Notes under the pieces: model-generated | What the model saw: the letters and a program-made list of their open reading frames with translations, nothing else | What the model was told of the DNA's origin: nothing | Databases searched by the model: none | Made by a program: the position numbers and the translations under genes | Part shown: in pieces, positions 41,762 to 52,344 of the stretch | Layout: every line of letters begins with the position of its first letter | How positions within the stretch are numbered: position 1 is the first letter of the stretch | Source of the DNA: Cordylochernes scorpioides | Lineage: Eukaryota > Arthropoda > Arachnida > Pseudoscorpiones > Chernetidae | Reading direction: 5' to 3' | Assembly (NCBI GenBank): GCA_030710605.1 | Contig: CP092863.1 | Coordinates: 64,022,438-64,086,437, forward strand | DNA: 64,000 bases

Positions 41762-41885
41762 TAATAACGAGTTTTACCAAGTGGGAAGAGGAGCTTCTTT
41801 TTATTAGCATGCACAGTGTGCATGCTAATAAAAAGAAGCTCCTCTTCCCACTTGGTAAACTCGTTATCAAGTTTGACTGTATTAA
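41762..41885. repeat. Near-perfect hairpin, stem of about 48 bp
   Basis: AACGAGTTTTACCAAGTGGG...AGCATGCACA pairs with TGTGCATGCT...CCCACTTGGTAAACTCGTT; the loop is minimal. The outer TTTGACTGT resembles the T3 terminus, so this is probably a deleted Tigger-type MITE. Confidence 0.8.
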
Positions 41886-42236
41886 GAAAAAAAAAAACAC
41901 ATTTCCACTAAATTTAATTGTTACAAACTCCTATTGTTATAGACTCTATTATTGAAGTCTAACAGCTAAATTCAGGTCCTATATGCTTTCGTTGTCCATT
42001 GTTTGAAGAAAGCCTTACTTAGTGTCAAACTCAAGGTAATATTAACAAAGTTACCTTTAGAAGAAGAAAAGCCAAATGAAGCTAATGTGTAAGACACTGT
42101 CTAGATTCTGTCTGAGACAAAGGGAAAGGAATGATTGAAGAAAAGTTCATGCATACAATACTTATATAAGCTTAGAATAATTAGTATTTTATATACTTTC
42201 ATAGAAAAACTTGAGAAAATTTCATATTTGATGTAA

Positions 42237-42459
42237 TGATAAAGCACAATTTGGATTATAGATTAGAGATACAAGAAAATAAGACCTAAACCAAATAATA
42301 TAATAGTGTGTGACATTTCGGTAATAGCATTGTTACCATCATTAGACAAAAAAATTAATGTTACATGTATTCTTTTGTCTGAAGATGGTAACAACACTGT
42401 TACCAAAATGTCACACACTATAAAATTATTTGGATTTGGTCTTATTTTCTTGTATCTAT
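42237..42459. repeat. Fold-back element, family C
   Basis: ATAAAGCACAATTTGGATTA and the inverted ATTTGGTCTTATTTTCTTG; tips carry TCTGAAGATGGTAACAAC...GTTACC-AAAA (GAAA lost). Confidence 0.8.
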
Positions 42460-42639
42460 TCGATGTAATATATGGATCTGCATGGTTAGGGGTGCAAAAA
42501 AACTCTATTCAGCAATTTTTTTGTGCTTGCGAAAGAGGATGGCATGCTCACATCTGGGAAAGAATATTAGAATATTAACTTATATAAGTATATTTGATGT
42601 ATGTCTCCAGTTGTATATTTTTTTGAAGGAGACAGAGGC

Positions 42640-42860
42640 AATTTTGTTCATACTTGTTTATATCGTGGGTCTTCAATAAAGGTCACTGTAATATCTTTCA
42701 GAGAGATTGTTTGAATCCCGATATACATGCTAAAAGGTACAATTATATTTGATACACAGTGACCTTTATTGAAGACACACAAGATAAACAAGTATGAACA
42801 AAATTGCCTCTGTATCCTTCAAAAATATATAAAACCGAAGACATACATCAAATATAAGTT
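42640..42860. repeat. Inverted copies of the 37091-type MITE ends
   Basis: GTCTTCAATAAAGGTCACTG (about 42668) and its inverse CAGTGACCTTTATTGAAGAC (about 42757-42776) with GATATACATGCTAAAAGGTA between; same family as 36995-37274. Confidence 0.6.
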
Positions 42861-42965
42861 AATATTATTTCCCAGATGTAAGTAAGCCATGCTCAATAGT
42901 AAACATGTCTACTTACAGAATTCAGTAAAAACTTGTTCATTTACTGAACCCTCTGAGAATATAGA

Positions 42966-43070
42966 GCATTGGTGACAATGCTGTTGCCGAAACGTCACAT
43001 ACTATTAAATTATTTGGATTAGGTCTTATTTTCTTGTATTATAATCTATAATCCAAATTTTGCTTTATCA
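42966..43070 (+). repeat. Family C single arm
   Basis: TTGGTGACAATGCTGTTGCC, GAAACGTC, then ATTTGGATTAGGTCTTATTTT. GAAACGUC is intact, but the CTGATGA half is replaced by unrelated sequence. Confidence 0.65.
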
Positions 43071-43288
43071 TGTTTTAACTATAGTTATGACAGTCTGAAA
43101 ATTATCTTGGTCTCTAGTTTATATTGTTATAAGGAGATAGGTTGGACTGTATATTGATTGGAATTGACACGGCTCTCAATATTATTGTTGAAATGTCGGA
43201 TGTGGTATTTATAGCCTTGGCCTATCCTGGCACCTGGCAGCATTCCCAGCCATACTGGACGGCGTACCTTCATTCATACTATGTGCTA

Positions 43289-43706
43289 CAGTAGAACTAC
43301 CTCCATTAGAGGACACTCACGTTAGAGGACACCTCTCTACAAAGGATAGTTTTTCATTTACAAAATAACCATTTTTACTATTTAGCAACTCTCCTGATAA
43401 AGCACAATTTGGATTATAGATTATAATAAAAGAAAATAAAACCTAATCCGAATAATTTATTAGTGTGTGACATTTCGGCAACATTGTCACCATCATCAGA
43501 CAAAAGAATAACATTTTTTGGATTCGGTCTTATTTTCTTTTATTATCAACTCCCCGTTAAGAGAACACATCTCTAAAAAGGACAGTTTTTCATTTACAAA
43601 ATGATCATTTTCACTATTTAGCAACTCTCCAGTAAGAGGACACCTCTCCCTAAAGGACACTATAGCTCTGCAACTAGGTGTTATCCTTAACAGAGAAGTC
43701 CTACTG
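43289..43706. mobile_element. T1 MITE split by a family C fold-back (nested)
   Basis: T1 left part 43289-43392, family C element 43393-43534, T1 right part 43547-43706. It shows the family C repeat is younger than this T1 copy. Confidence 0.8.
43393..43534. repeat. Fold-back element, family C, nested in T1
   Basis: ATAAAGCACAATTTGGATTA at the start; TTCGGTCTTATTTTCTTTTA at the end. The second arm is shortened. Confidence 0.7.
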
Positions 43707-43820
43707 TATTCCCAACAAGAGTGAATCAATTTATTTAAGGATCAAAATAAGGATATGGTTGAATAGGCATGGTATTCAGATATTATGGAGTAGAATACAG
43801 ATTATGTTGATTCCATTATA

Positions 43821-43991
43821 CAGTTAAACCTGTCTATAGCACCCCCTCTTGGGACTCACCAAAATTGGGTGCTATAGAGAGGGGGTGCTAGGTCACTTTT
43901 AATGTAAATCGCATCGTACTATGTATTTAAAATCGGGCGCTATAGAGAGGGAGGCGCTATTTAGAGGGGACGCTATAGACAGGATTAACTG
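43821..43991. mobile_element. Tigger-like MITE, type T2
   Basis: 171 bp, CAGTTAAACCTGTCTATAG and the inverted CTATAGACAGGATTAACTG, TA flanks. A small central deletion relative to 39410. Confidence 0.85.
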
Positions 43992-44142
43992 TATCTTGGT
44001 ATAAAGCCATTTTATCATTTATTTTATAAATCTCTAGCTTTCGGACACAAAAACCCTTCTACAGGAGAAACATTTTGATATTGAACTAAGGGATAACTTT
44101 TTTTGGAACAAGTACAATAATACGTCAAATTACTTTTGATTA

Positions 44143-44272
44143 TGATAAGGCACACAATTAGGATTATAGATTATAAACACAAGGTAATAAGACCAAATCC
44201 AAATTAATAAATAGTGTGTATAACCCCAACAACTATTTATTTATTTGGATTTGGTCTTATTACCTTGTGTTT
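44143..44272. repeat. Fold-back element, family C, centre deleted
   Basis: ATAAGACCAAATCCAAATTA and inverted ATTTGGATTTGGTCTTATT with only about 30 bp between arms; no ribozyme core is left. Confidence 0.75.
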
Positions 44273-44503
44273 ACTTCTGATTTTTAGAAAAAATTCTAAA
44301 GAACTTGAAAAAGTGAATAAAATAAATAACAAGCGATTATTTTTTTGAACAAGTATGTAAATACACCAAATTACTTCTGATTATTACAAAACATTCTAAA
44401 GGACTTGGAAAAAATTAATAAAATACCGAAATTTGTAAAATGTCAAATATTAATTGGCACCTTACATGAGATACAATTAACTATATAATAATATATATAC
44501 TCT

Positions 44504-45167
44504 AGCAGAATATTTATTATTTTATGAAAATATTTTTTTTTCGGTGTTTGGATTTTGATATACAGTAAATTTTCTCATTGCTTCTCTGCTATTTTATTAG
44601 TTTAATTTGGTTTTACATTAAATAAATTTCTGTGTAATTCTGAGGTTTGTATTTCCTAATTTTCTACGTTACATTTTGGTGGAGATGCTGGGTAGATTAG
44701 AGAAGACAAACTGAAGATCGCTGAGAAGACCTTGAGGCAATGGCTGCTATGATCTTCATTTTCAGAGATTGGCTCCAGGATTCCACCGCCGTGTCAAAGC
44801 CAAGACTTCCCTCTAAGATGACAATGCCCCTATAGACCATAAAGTCGTTCTTTACGCCGAAAGAGAAAGTACGCAAAGCTACTAGGGACAGACGTCCAAG
44901 ACTTAGAGGGAATACTTGACAGAAACACGTCAGATCCATGTCAGTAGCAACAAGATTTTAAATCTGTGGGTCACAGCTCCCATAGGGAAGGATCTATGTA
45001 GCAGATTATTATTCGATATGAAAAGATTTTTTTTCAATATTTGGATTTTGATATACGGTGAATTTTCTCATTTATTCTCTGCTATTTTATTATTTCAAAT
45101 TTGGCTTTACATTAAATAAATTGCTGTGTAATTCTGAGGTTTGTCTTTCCTAATTTACTATGTTACA
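44504..45167 (+). mobile_element. Short LTR element (TRIM-like or deletion derivative)
   Basis: Two direct repeats of about 170 bp (44504-44673, 44999-45167) share TGGATTTTGATATACRGTRA, TTCTCTGCTATTTTATTA and TTCTGAGGTTTGTMTTTCCT. The first is followed by a primer-binding-like TGGTGGAGATGCTGG at 44677. A purine run AGGGAAGGA precedes the second repeat. The interior is 325 bp with no retroviral domain. LTRs have diverged, so it is old. Confidence 0.7.
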
Positions 45168-45509
45168 ATACCTCAAATTTGTGTTGAAACCAGTTAAAAT
45201 TAAAAAAATATATATAAATTCATACTATTCCAGCCAATAAGAGCAAATTTATAATAGTTGCATATCAATAGGAGGCATATTTGGGTTATGCAACTTAGAC
45301 ACTTATGACCATACCATATTCCAACACTGTGGATAAGAGTGGCATCTTATGGGTTCTTTTTTTTTTTCAAACAAAAGAATGGTCCTCTCTATGAATCAAC
45401 CTTTCTTCAAATATTTATAATGTCTCAGGGGAAAATAAACCTGGGGAACCTTTTTGAGGTCAGGACTTCCAAATATAAAACTTGGGGTAGAAGATCTTGA
45501 GACCTCCAG

Positions 45510-46355
45510 TGACTTACTTGTTTCATGATCTGGGGCCCTCTGTCACCAGTGACTTACTTGTTCAATGATCTGGGGGTCTTCTGCCACTGGTAACTTACTT
45601 GTACCATGATCTGGGGGTCTTCTGTCATCAGTAACTTACTTATTCCATGATCTGGGGGTCTTCTGTCATCAGTAACTTACTTATTCCATGATCTGGGGGT
45701 CTTCTGTCATCAGTAACTTACTTATTCCATGATCTGGGGGTCTTCTGTCATCAGTAACTTACTTGTTCCATGATCTGGGGGTCTTCTGTCATCAGTAACT
45801 TATTTGTTCCATGATCTGGGGGCATTCTTCCACCAGTGACTTACTTGTTCCATGATCTGGGGGCATTCTGCCACCAGTGACTTACTTGTTCCATGATCTG
45901 GGGGCATTCTGCCACCAGTAACTTACTTGTTCCATGATCTGGGGGTCTTCTGTCATCAGTAATTTACTTGTTCCATGATCTGGGGGTCTTCTGTCATCAG
46001 TAACTTGTTCCATGATCTAGGGGTCTTCTGTCATCAGTAACTTACTTGTTCCATGATCTGGGGGTCTTCTGTCATCAGTAACTTACTTATTCCATGATCT
46101 GGGGGTCTTCTGTCATCAGTAACTTACTTGTTCCATGATCTGGGGGTCTTCTGTCATCAGTAACTTACTTATTCCATGATCTAGGGGTCTTCTGTCATCA
46201 GTAACTTACTGTTCCATGATCTGGGCTCTTCTGTCTTCTGTCATCAGTAACTTACTTGTTCCAATAATGGGGGGCTTCTGTCACCGGTAACTTACTTGTT
46301 CCATGATCTGGGGGGCTTCTGTCACCGGTAACTTACTTGTTCCATGATCTGGGGG
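45510..46355. repeat. 41-bp minisatellite (about 20 copies)
   Basis: Unit CATGATCTGGGGGTCTTCTG + TCATCAGTAACTTACTTGTTC. Variants GGGGGCATTCTGCCACCAG and GGGGGGCTTCTGTCACCGG cluster in sub-blocks, showing local expansion. Confidence 0.95.
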
Positions 46356-46439
46356 TTGTCAATGTGTGACCTTGTATAAAACTAAGATAAAAATGTGAAA
46401 AAGTAGTAAAAATTTGGAATTGTACTGGGATAAGGTGCA

Positions 46440-46920
46440 TAAATTGTGAAAAAGGCATCTCCTTATCGTGCAACTGAAAGTTGCTGATGGCTTGCGCCAT
46501 CTATCGGAATAAATTTCAACTATTCTGTTATTTATTATTAGAAATCAATGAGAATAGTTGATATTTATTCCGATTGATGGCACAAGCCATCAGCAACTTT
46601 CAGTTGCACGATAAGGAGAGATTCCTTTTTCATAATCAACTATTCTGTTGATTTCTAATTATTACAGAATTGTCTAAATACCCATTCTTTATTAATCAAG
46701 AAAAGCTAACCACATATGTGTTTCGGGCTGTTGGCACTTGTCAGTGTGGTGCAGACTGTACTTCAACAACCAATAAATTGGTCATTCAGACATCCTGAAA
46801 AATCATGAAACGGGTAGTTAAGGCCAGAAGTGCTTGAGAATTCGGAACAATGTGAAAATAACAGCACAAATGTGATATTGTACTGGGATATAAGGTAAAT
46901 AAATTAAGAAAATGGCATCT
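46440..46920. repeat. Family A composite fold-back
   Basis: 46450-46630 is a hairpin of two family A ends (GCATCTCCTTATCGTGCAAC and inverse). It is followed by a stretch with the minus-strand hammerhead (46709-46750) and another family A terminus at 46905-46950. Confidence 0.75.
46709..46750 (-). ncRNA. Hammerhead ribozyme-like motif (family A)
   Basis: Minus strand: stem I ACCACA/TGTGGT, six perfect pairs. Core CTGACAA (A at the G8 position), stem II GTGC-CAACA-GCCC (one mismatch), GAAA, CACA loop closed by A-U, cleavage base A. The perfect stem I with different sequence from the copy at 3780 (TCCACG/CGTGGA) is a compensatory change and supports a selected or ancestral fold. Confidence 0.65.
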
Positions 46921-47035
46921 CCTTATCGTGCAACTGAAAGTTTCTGATGGTTTGACCCATCTGTTGGAATAAATATCAACTATTCTGTTGATTTTTTACG
47001 AGATAGATATTGATTTGATGAGATAGAAATGTAAA

Positions 47036-47236
47036 TATAGATGGAAACTTTGCCGGGAGGATATTGATCTAAAGAGACAAAGGTCACCTCTCCCATCAAA
47101 ATTGACGTCAAAGCCAGATTACATCTATTGATTGTTGCCACAAACTAGCGGCCTCGGGTCAGTGACAAACCCACAACACTGGCGTCTAGCTTTGACATCT
47201 ATTTTGATGGGAAAGGCGACCTTTGTCTTTTTAGAA
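47036..47236. repeat. Family D fold-back, centre deleted
   Basis: TTTGCCGGGAGGATATTGAT and AAAGGTCACCTCTCCCATCA at the left, inverted TGATGGGAAAGGCGACCTTT at the right. The hammerhead tip is lost. Confidence 0.75.
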
Positions 47237-47284
47237 ATGTAAATATTAAATCTATAGTGTTGGTATATGTATCCTATTAATAGG

Positions 47285-47480
47285 AAATTAACTTTTATTG
47301 GCAGTGACCCCCAGTTTACACATGTAGAAAGCAGTTCCACTTTTTGCACCTACAAGTGTACTAGAATCCGGTTGGATTACTTGCGTTCAGTTGTGTGGTT
47401 GGACTTTTGAAAGAATTGAGGAACATTGAAGCAATATTTTTCGTTAGAAGAAAGTGTCCAATGTGGGATCCTAAGTTGTG
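47285..47480 (-). mobile_element. SINE-A copy, minus strand
   Basis: CCAGTTTACACATGTAGAAAG to GTGTCCAATGTGGGATCC; diverged. Part of the tRNA-like head remains at the right end. Confidence 0.6.
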
Positions 47481-47532
47481 GCTGCTGAAAATAAATGCTT
47501 TATAACACTTCTTCACCCCAATCTCATATATA

Positions 47533-47709
47533 CAGTAAAACCTCCATGAGAGGACAGTCACGCTAGAAGACGCCTCTCTATAAAGGACAGTTCTCATTGT
47601 CAAAATTACCATTTTTACTATTTAACAACTCTCAGGTAAGAGGACACCTTTCCTAAAGGACACTTTGGCTCTGCAATTAGGTGTTGTCCTTTACAAGGAA
47701 GTTCTACTG
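47533..47709. mobile_element. Tigger-like MITE, type T1
   Basis: CAGTAAAACCTCCATGAGAG to AAGGAAGTTCTACTG, TA flanks. Confidence 0.85.
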
Positions 47710-47857
47710 TATTGTTAAGACAGAAAGGCGGGGATAGTAAATATTTTTAAAAATCAACTCGACATGAAGCCCTTTCCTTGACTCCCTATTCTTGTTATTA
47801 GAGTACATATTTATTTTTTTTGGAGAATAGACAAATAAATAGAATATCAGTACAATT

Positions 47858-48122
47858 GTGTACAAGGTAATAAGACCATGTCTAAATAAATAAATAGTGT
47901 GCGACGTTTCTGTAACAACATTGTTATCATCTTCAGTCACAAAAGTACTGAATCAAATTACCATCTGATGATGGTAACAACACTGTTACCGAAAGGTCAC
48001 ACACTATTTATTTATTTGTATTTGGGGATCACGAGTTTTGGCATCTTTTTGAGATAAGAAAGAAGGATTTGGTCTTATTACCTTGTGTTTCTAATCTATA
48101 ATCCAAATTGTGCTTCATCAAT
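47858..48122. repeat. Fold-back element, family C, with inserted 40 bp
   Basis: Arms ATAGTGTGCGACGTTTCTGT and inverted GAAAGGTCACACACTATTTA. About 45 bp of unrelated sequence (48025-48068) interrupts the right outer arm. Confidence 0.8.
47965..48003 (+). ncRNA. Hammerhead-like motif (family C, best core)
   Basis: CTGATGA (47965-47971), one extra T, seven-bp hairpin GGTAACA-ACAC-TGTTACC (47973-47990), GAAA (47991-47994), GGTC, then ACACAC. All core bases are present and the cleavage triplet would be GUC. Stem I here is poor (CAT before the core against ACA). The one-base bulge between A9 and stem II is shared by families B, E and F. Confidence 0.4.
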
Positions 48123-48369
48123 TGTCCTTGAAAATTACAGAACCGGTATTGTTGTGAACCAGTATTGTTGTGTGTTAGGGCCAAGTAGGAAATATCAGCA
48201 TTTTGACAGATTGCTCTCTGGCCACAATCCAACCTGGTATTTTGGAAGACACAGTCAGCGGTTAATTGCTTTGTTTTTTGTTCAACCCGACTAACCTGCC
48301 AGTGTTTTGTGCTTCATATTTACTGGTAGCATTGGTTATATAGTGTAGAAACTCAGTATATTTCAACTG

Positions 48370-49330
48370 CTGTAATAGAGATGTATGGAGACATCTGAGG
48401 CTCTTCATTGGACACGACAACAACAACACAGGTACCTCTATACAACAACTTTACACACCCAAGATAGAGGACATTTCAAATGCTGTAATAGAGATGTATG
48501 GAGACATCTGAGGCTCTTCATTGGACACGACAACAACAACACAGGTACCTCTATACAACAACTTTACACACCCAAGATAGAGGACATTTCAAATGCTGTA
48601 ATAGAGATGTATGGAGACATCTGAGGCTCTTCATTGGACACAACAACACAGGTACCTCTATACAACAACTTTACACACCCAAGATAGAGGACATTTCAAA
48701 TGCTGTAATAGAGATGTATGGAGACATCTGAGGCTCTTCATTGGACACAACAACAACAACACAGGTACCTCTATACAACAACTTTACACACCCAAGATAG
48801 AGGACATTTCAAATGCTGTAATAGAGATGTATGGAGACATCTGAGGCTCTTCATTGGACACAACAACAACAACAACACAGGTACCTCTATACAACAACTT
48901 TACACACCCAAGATAGAGGACATTTCAAATGCTGTAATAGAGATGTATGGAGACATCTGAGGCTCTTCATTGGACACGACAACAACAACACAGGTACCTC
49001 TATACAACAACTTTACACACCCAAGATAGAGGACATTTCAAATGCTGTAATAGAGATGTATGGAGACATCTGAGGCTCTTCATTGGACACAACAACAACA
49101 ACACAGGTACCTCTATACAACAACTTTACACACCCAAGATAGAGAACATTTCAAATGCTGTAATAGAGATGTATGGAGACATCTGAGGCTCTTCATTGGA
49201 CACAACAACAACAACACAGGTACCTCTATACAACAGCTTTACACACCCAAGATAGAGGACATTTCAAATGCTGTAATAGAGATGTATGGAGACATCTGAG
49301 GCTCTTCATTGGACACAACAACAACAGCTC
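48370..49330 (+). repeat. 113-bp tandem array made of a non-LTR retrotransposon 3' end
   Basis: Nine units starting about every 113 bp (107-116), differing mainly in CAA-triplet number. Each unit encodes QLYTPKIEDISNAVIEMYGD-I-stop, the C-terminus of the non-LTR protein seen at 51127-51330, followed by its short 3' UTR and (CAA)n tail. So the array is a head-to-tail multiplication of one retrotransposon terminus. The chained short ORFs across the units are by-products. Confidence 0.9.
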
Positions 49331-49496
49331 ATTTGAAATGTTTCCTTCTCAACCTGCAACCCCAAAACACATTATTGACTGTATTAACTCATCCATTGAT
49401 GAGCTCTACTCTTCCCCCGGCATACACCATCAAAAGTCTCAAGCTTTACAAGCTTGATACCTTAGTGTGATTGAGTGGAGATAAGTAAGAAGAAGA
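49325..49496 (+). mobile_element. Non-LTR 3' end (GAA-tail family)
   Basis: Encodes PATPKHIIDCINSSIDELYSS and ends TGATTGAGTGGAGATAAGTA plus GAA repeats. It abuts the last 113-bp unit directly. Confidence 0.65.
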
Positions 49497-49573
49497 GAAG
49501 AAGAGAAATATTTCCTTTATTACAGCAACATGGTTTTATTTCTTTGTTCCCAAGTCTCAATTATTTGAAATTA

Positions 49574-49672
49574 TGATAAGACACAATTTGGATTATAGAT
49601 TATAGCTACAAGAAAATAAGACCTAATCCAAATAAATCAATAGTGTGTGACCTTTCGGTAACAGCATTGTTA
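49574..49672 (+). repeat. Family C single arm
   Basis: ATAAGACACAATTTGGATTA, AATAAGACCTAATCCAAATA, GTGTGACCTTTCGGTAACAG. Truncated at the tip. Confidence 0.6.
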
Positions 49673-49845
49673 CCTTATTTTTATTTATTCTGTCCCTATT
49701 TACAGGTGTTACATTCGAGTTACCTTGTCCTGGCTATTTACATTTGGCTTGTTGGGGGAGTAGAGGTGCCCCCCCCTAGACCTTGGAAGAGGGCAGTGGT
49801 TGGGTGATGAGCTCCAAAATAAGTGTTAGGGTCAGGTCGTCAGAA

Positions 49846-50455
49846 TCAGGGATAGATATCTCCTTTATTTTGTAGAATATCTTGTATAGTTGGATTTGAT
49901 GAATTTTGTAGTTGAAGGTATAATTTATTAACGGAAGTTTGGTACATATCTTCTAGATCAGGTTGGTTCAAGTCCTCCTTCAGTATCTTGTTTGATAGGT
50001 TGAATGGAGCTCCTATACTTGTCTGAAGACAAATTCTCATGAATGCATTTATCCTATTTTTGTCTGTGGTTGTAATATATTTGCACCAAACTGGGAGTGC
50101 GTATGTTACTATTGGGAGGATACAACTTCTGTATAGAGTAAACTTTTGTTTTGTAGATAATTTGCTTCTATAGTTAAACAGACTTGATAGCATTATTTTT
50201 GTGATCTTTGCTTTCCTTATGGTATTTTTCACATGCATGTTCAATTTCAACTTGGAGTCTAAGGTAACTCCAAGATATTTAACATGGTCAGTCTAGTTAA
50301 TAGGACTTGAGTTTACTTTTAGAATGGATTGTGGCTTGAATTCTTTATATTGTCCAGTGGGGAAAAATTATTGCCTGAGACTTTTTTTGGGTTGATGTCT
50401 AATTTCTAATCATCACACCATTTGGTTATAATGTTTATGTAATTTTGGAGTTGTG
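49846..50455 (-). pseudogene. Jockey-like non-LTR reverse transcriptase fragment
   Basis: On the minus strand, about 200 codons from the C-terminal side of RT: INPKKSQAIIF-like block and KYLGVTLDSKLKLNMHVK (the conserved YLG block), then YRSCILPIVTYALPVWC and NRINAFMRICLQTSIGAPF. At least two in-frame stops lie upstream of 50250. Shape and order match Jockey/CR1-group elements. Confidence 0.75.
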
Positions 50456-50702
50456 TGGGTGTAGGAATGCATCAATGATGCATAAATCATATGATAGGAG
50501 AAACTGAAATAACAATTTGCCAAAATCAGAATTTTTAATTGAAATAGAGAATTTTGCGCTTGAAAACAACATATTCAATTTCCCTTTCTGATTTTTTGCC
50601 TTATAGTAAGGACTGACAGGAACTTTGGGTTGGCATAATTACCTCTTCAGTAACCATATTTTTCCAAACTTGCCTTGGAATTTGGTAATACATTGTGATT
50701 TA

Positions 50703-50880
50703 CAGTAGAATCTCCCTTTAGCTGACACCCTGCTAGAGGACACCTCTCCACAAAGGACAGTTTTCATTTGCAAAATTACCATTTTTACTATTTAGCAACT
50801 CTCCGGTAAGAGGACACATATCCCTAAAGAACACTTTGGTTCTGCAATAATGTCTTGTCCTTTACTGGGAGGTTCTACTC
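50703..50880. mobile_element. Tigger-like MITE, type T1
   Basis: CAGTAGAATCTCCCTTTAGC to GGGAGGTTCTACTC. The right terminus is mutated. Confidence 0.8.
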
Positions 50881-50984
50881 TACTACAATTTCGGCGATGG
50901 TCAATAGATGGCGTATAGTTTGATGTTTATTCTATAGAAGAATTTTATCTGTTTAATAATTTATTTTCTCATAAATGATATTGT

Positions 50985-51330
50985 TGTTTTTGTGTCCAAT
51001 GAAGAGCCTCAGATGTCTCCATACATCTCTATCACAGCAGTGTCAATGTTCTCTATCTTGGGTGTGTAAAGCTGCTGTTCTGGGTCCATGTCAATTTTCT
51101 GTTGTTGTCGTGTCCAATGAAGAGCCTCAGATGTCTCCATACATCTCTATCACAGCAGCAGCAATGTCCTCTATCTTGGGTGTGTAAAGCTGCTGCTCTG
51201 CGTCCATGTCAATTTTCTGCAAGGCTGCGGCCATTGCTGGGCATGAGAATATGTGGGTAGGTGTTAGTTCCACACCAGGACAGTTGTTACATGTCCTATA
51301 GGTTCTTGTGCCATCTGGATGTATTGTCAT
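50985..51330 (-). pseudogene. Non-LTR ORF2 C-terminus, source type of the 113-bp array
   Basis: Minus-strand ORF 51127-51330 has TCNNCPGVELTPTHIFSC, the C-terminal zinc motif, and ends AAAVIEMYGDI-stop. Downstream are 3' UTR, a TTGTTGTCG run (CAA tail) and then a second partial copy of the same end (50990-51115), so even this unit is a tandem dimer. It lies on the strand opposite to the 48370 array. Confidence 0.75.
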
Positions 51331-51681
51331 TCCTTTATAGTGTTTTGTTCTAAGTCTTGTTATAGTTTTTGTCAGTTTTCTCTCAGAGTTTATTTCACAT
51401 ATTTGATCTTTCTTTTTTATTGAATTATCTTGTATTTTGCCAAAGCATTAGCGCCAAATACTGACATTTGTTCTTTCCTTTGGCTCAACTTTCTGGATTC
51501 CTTTGCTAATTCATCCGACATAAATGTTGTTGTAAAAGTGCTAACAGAACTAGAGAATGTGGAAATCGGAAGATGGAAAATCTTCAGATAAAGTTAAATG
51601 ACAAATACTTCCCTATCTTATTGCTACCAGAGTTGGAGATTTCAAAATATCTTTATTGACCAGAAATAAAAATCAATGGTA

Positions 51682-51946
51682 CAGTTAAACCTGTTGCCCC
51701 CTCTTGGGACTCACCAAAATAGGGTGCTATAGACAGGTCACTTTTAATGTAAATCGCATCATACTACAGTTATACCTGTTTATAGTGCCTCCTCTTAGGG
51801 GCACTCACCAAAATAGGGTGCTATAGAGAGGGGGTGCTATAGACAGGACACTTTTAATGTAAATCGCATCGTACTACGTATTTAAAATCGGGCGCTATAG
51901 AGAGGAAGGCGTTATTTAGAAGGGGCGCTATAGACAGGTTTAACTG
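51682..51946. mobile_element. Two T2 Tigger-like MITEs in tandem
   Basis: Truncated T2 at 51682-51766 followed by a full T2 at 51767-51946 (CAGTTATACCTG to CAGGTTTAACTG). Confidence 0.75.
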
Positions 51947-51990
51947 TATGTGATTAGGTACAATTTGGATTATAGATTAAAACTGTTGTA

Positions 51991-52165
51991 CAGTAGAACC
52001 TCCATGACAGGACCCTCATGCTAGAGGAAATCTCTCTATAAAGGACAGCTTTCATTTGCAAAATTACCATTTTTACTCTATAGAAACTCTCTGGTAAGAG
52101 GACACCTCTCCTTAAAGGACACTTTGGCTCTGCAATTAGGTGTCTTTTACAGGGAGGTTCTACTG
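51991..52165. mobile_element. Tigger-like MITE, type T1
   Basis: CAGTAGAACCTCCATGACAG to AGGGAGGTTCTACTG, TA flanks. A partial T1 with one end is at 53950-54032. Confidence 0.85.
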
Positions 52166-52344
52166 TATATATATTTTAGGTTTAATTAATGAATTGTTCC
52201 CACAGAGTATATATGTAAGATCACAAGTAAATAGGAGCTAACAGTAAGAAGATAAGTTTGTTTACTATGTTATATTTTGTTCTCTCTCTTGTAAATCTAA
52301 AATGTTTGATTAATATTCTTGGAATCAGTTTCTTTAAAAAGTAT

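Noticed and set aside
45510-46355. CRISPR-like array
   Set aside because: Regular 41-bp units have no distinct spacers; a minisatellite in a eukaryotic genome.
48385-49457. Eight overlapping ORFs of 77-94 codons
   Set aside because: Shadows of the 113-bp tandem repeat; each begins at the same internal ATG and reads UTR plus the next unit.
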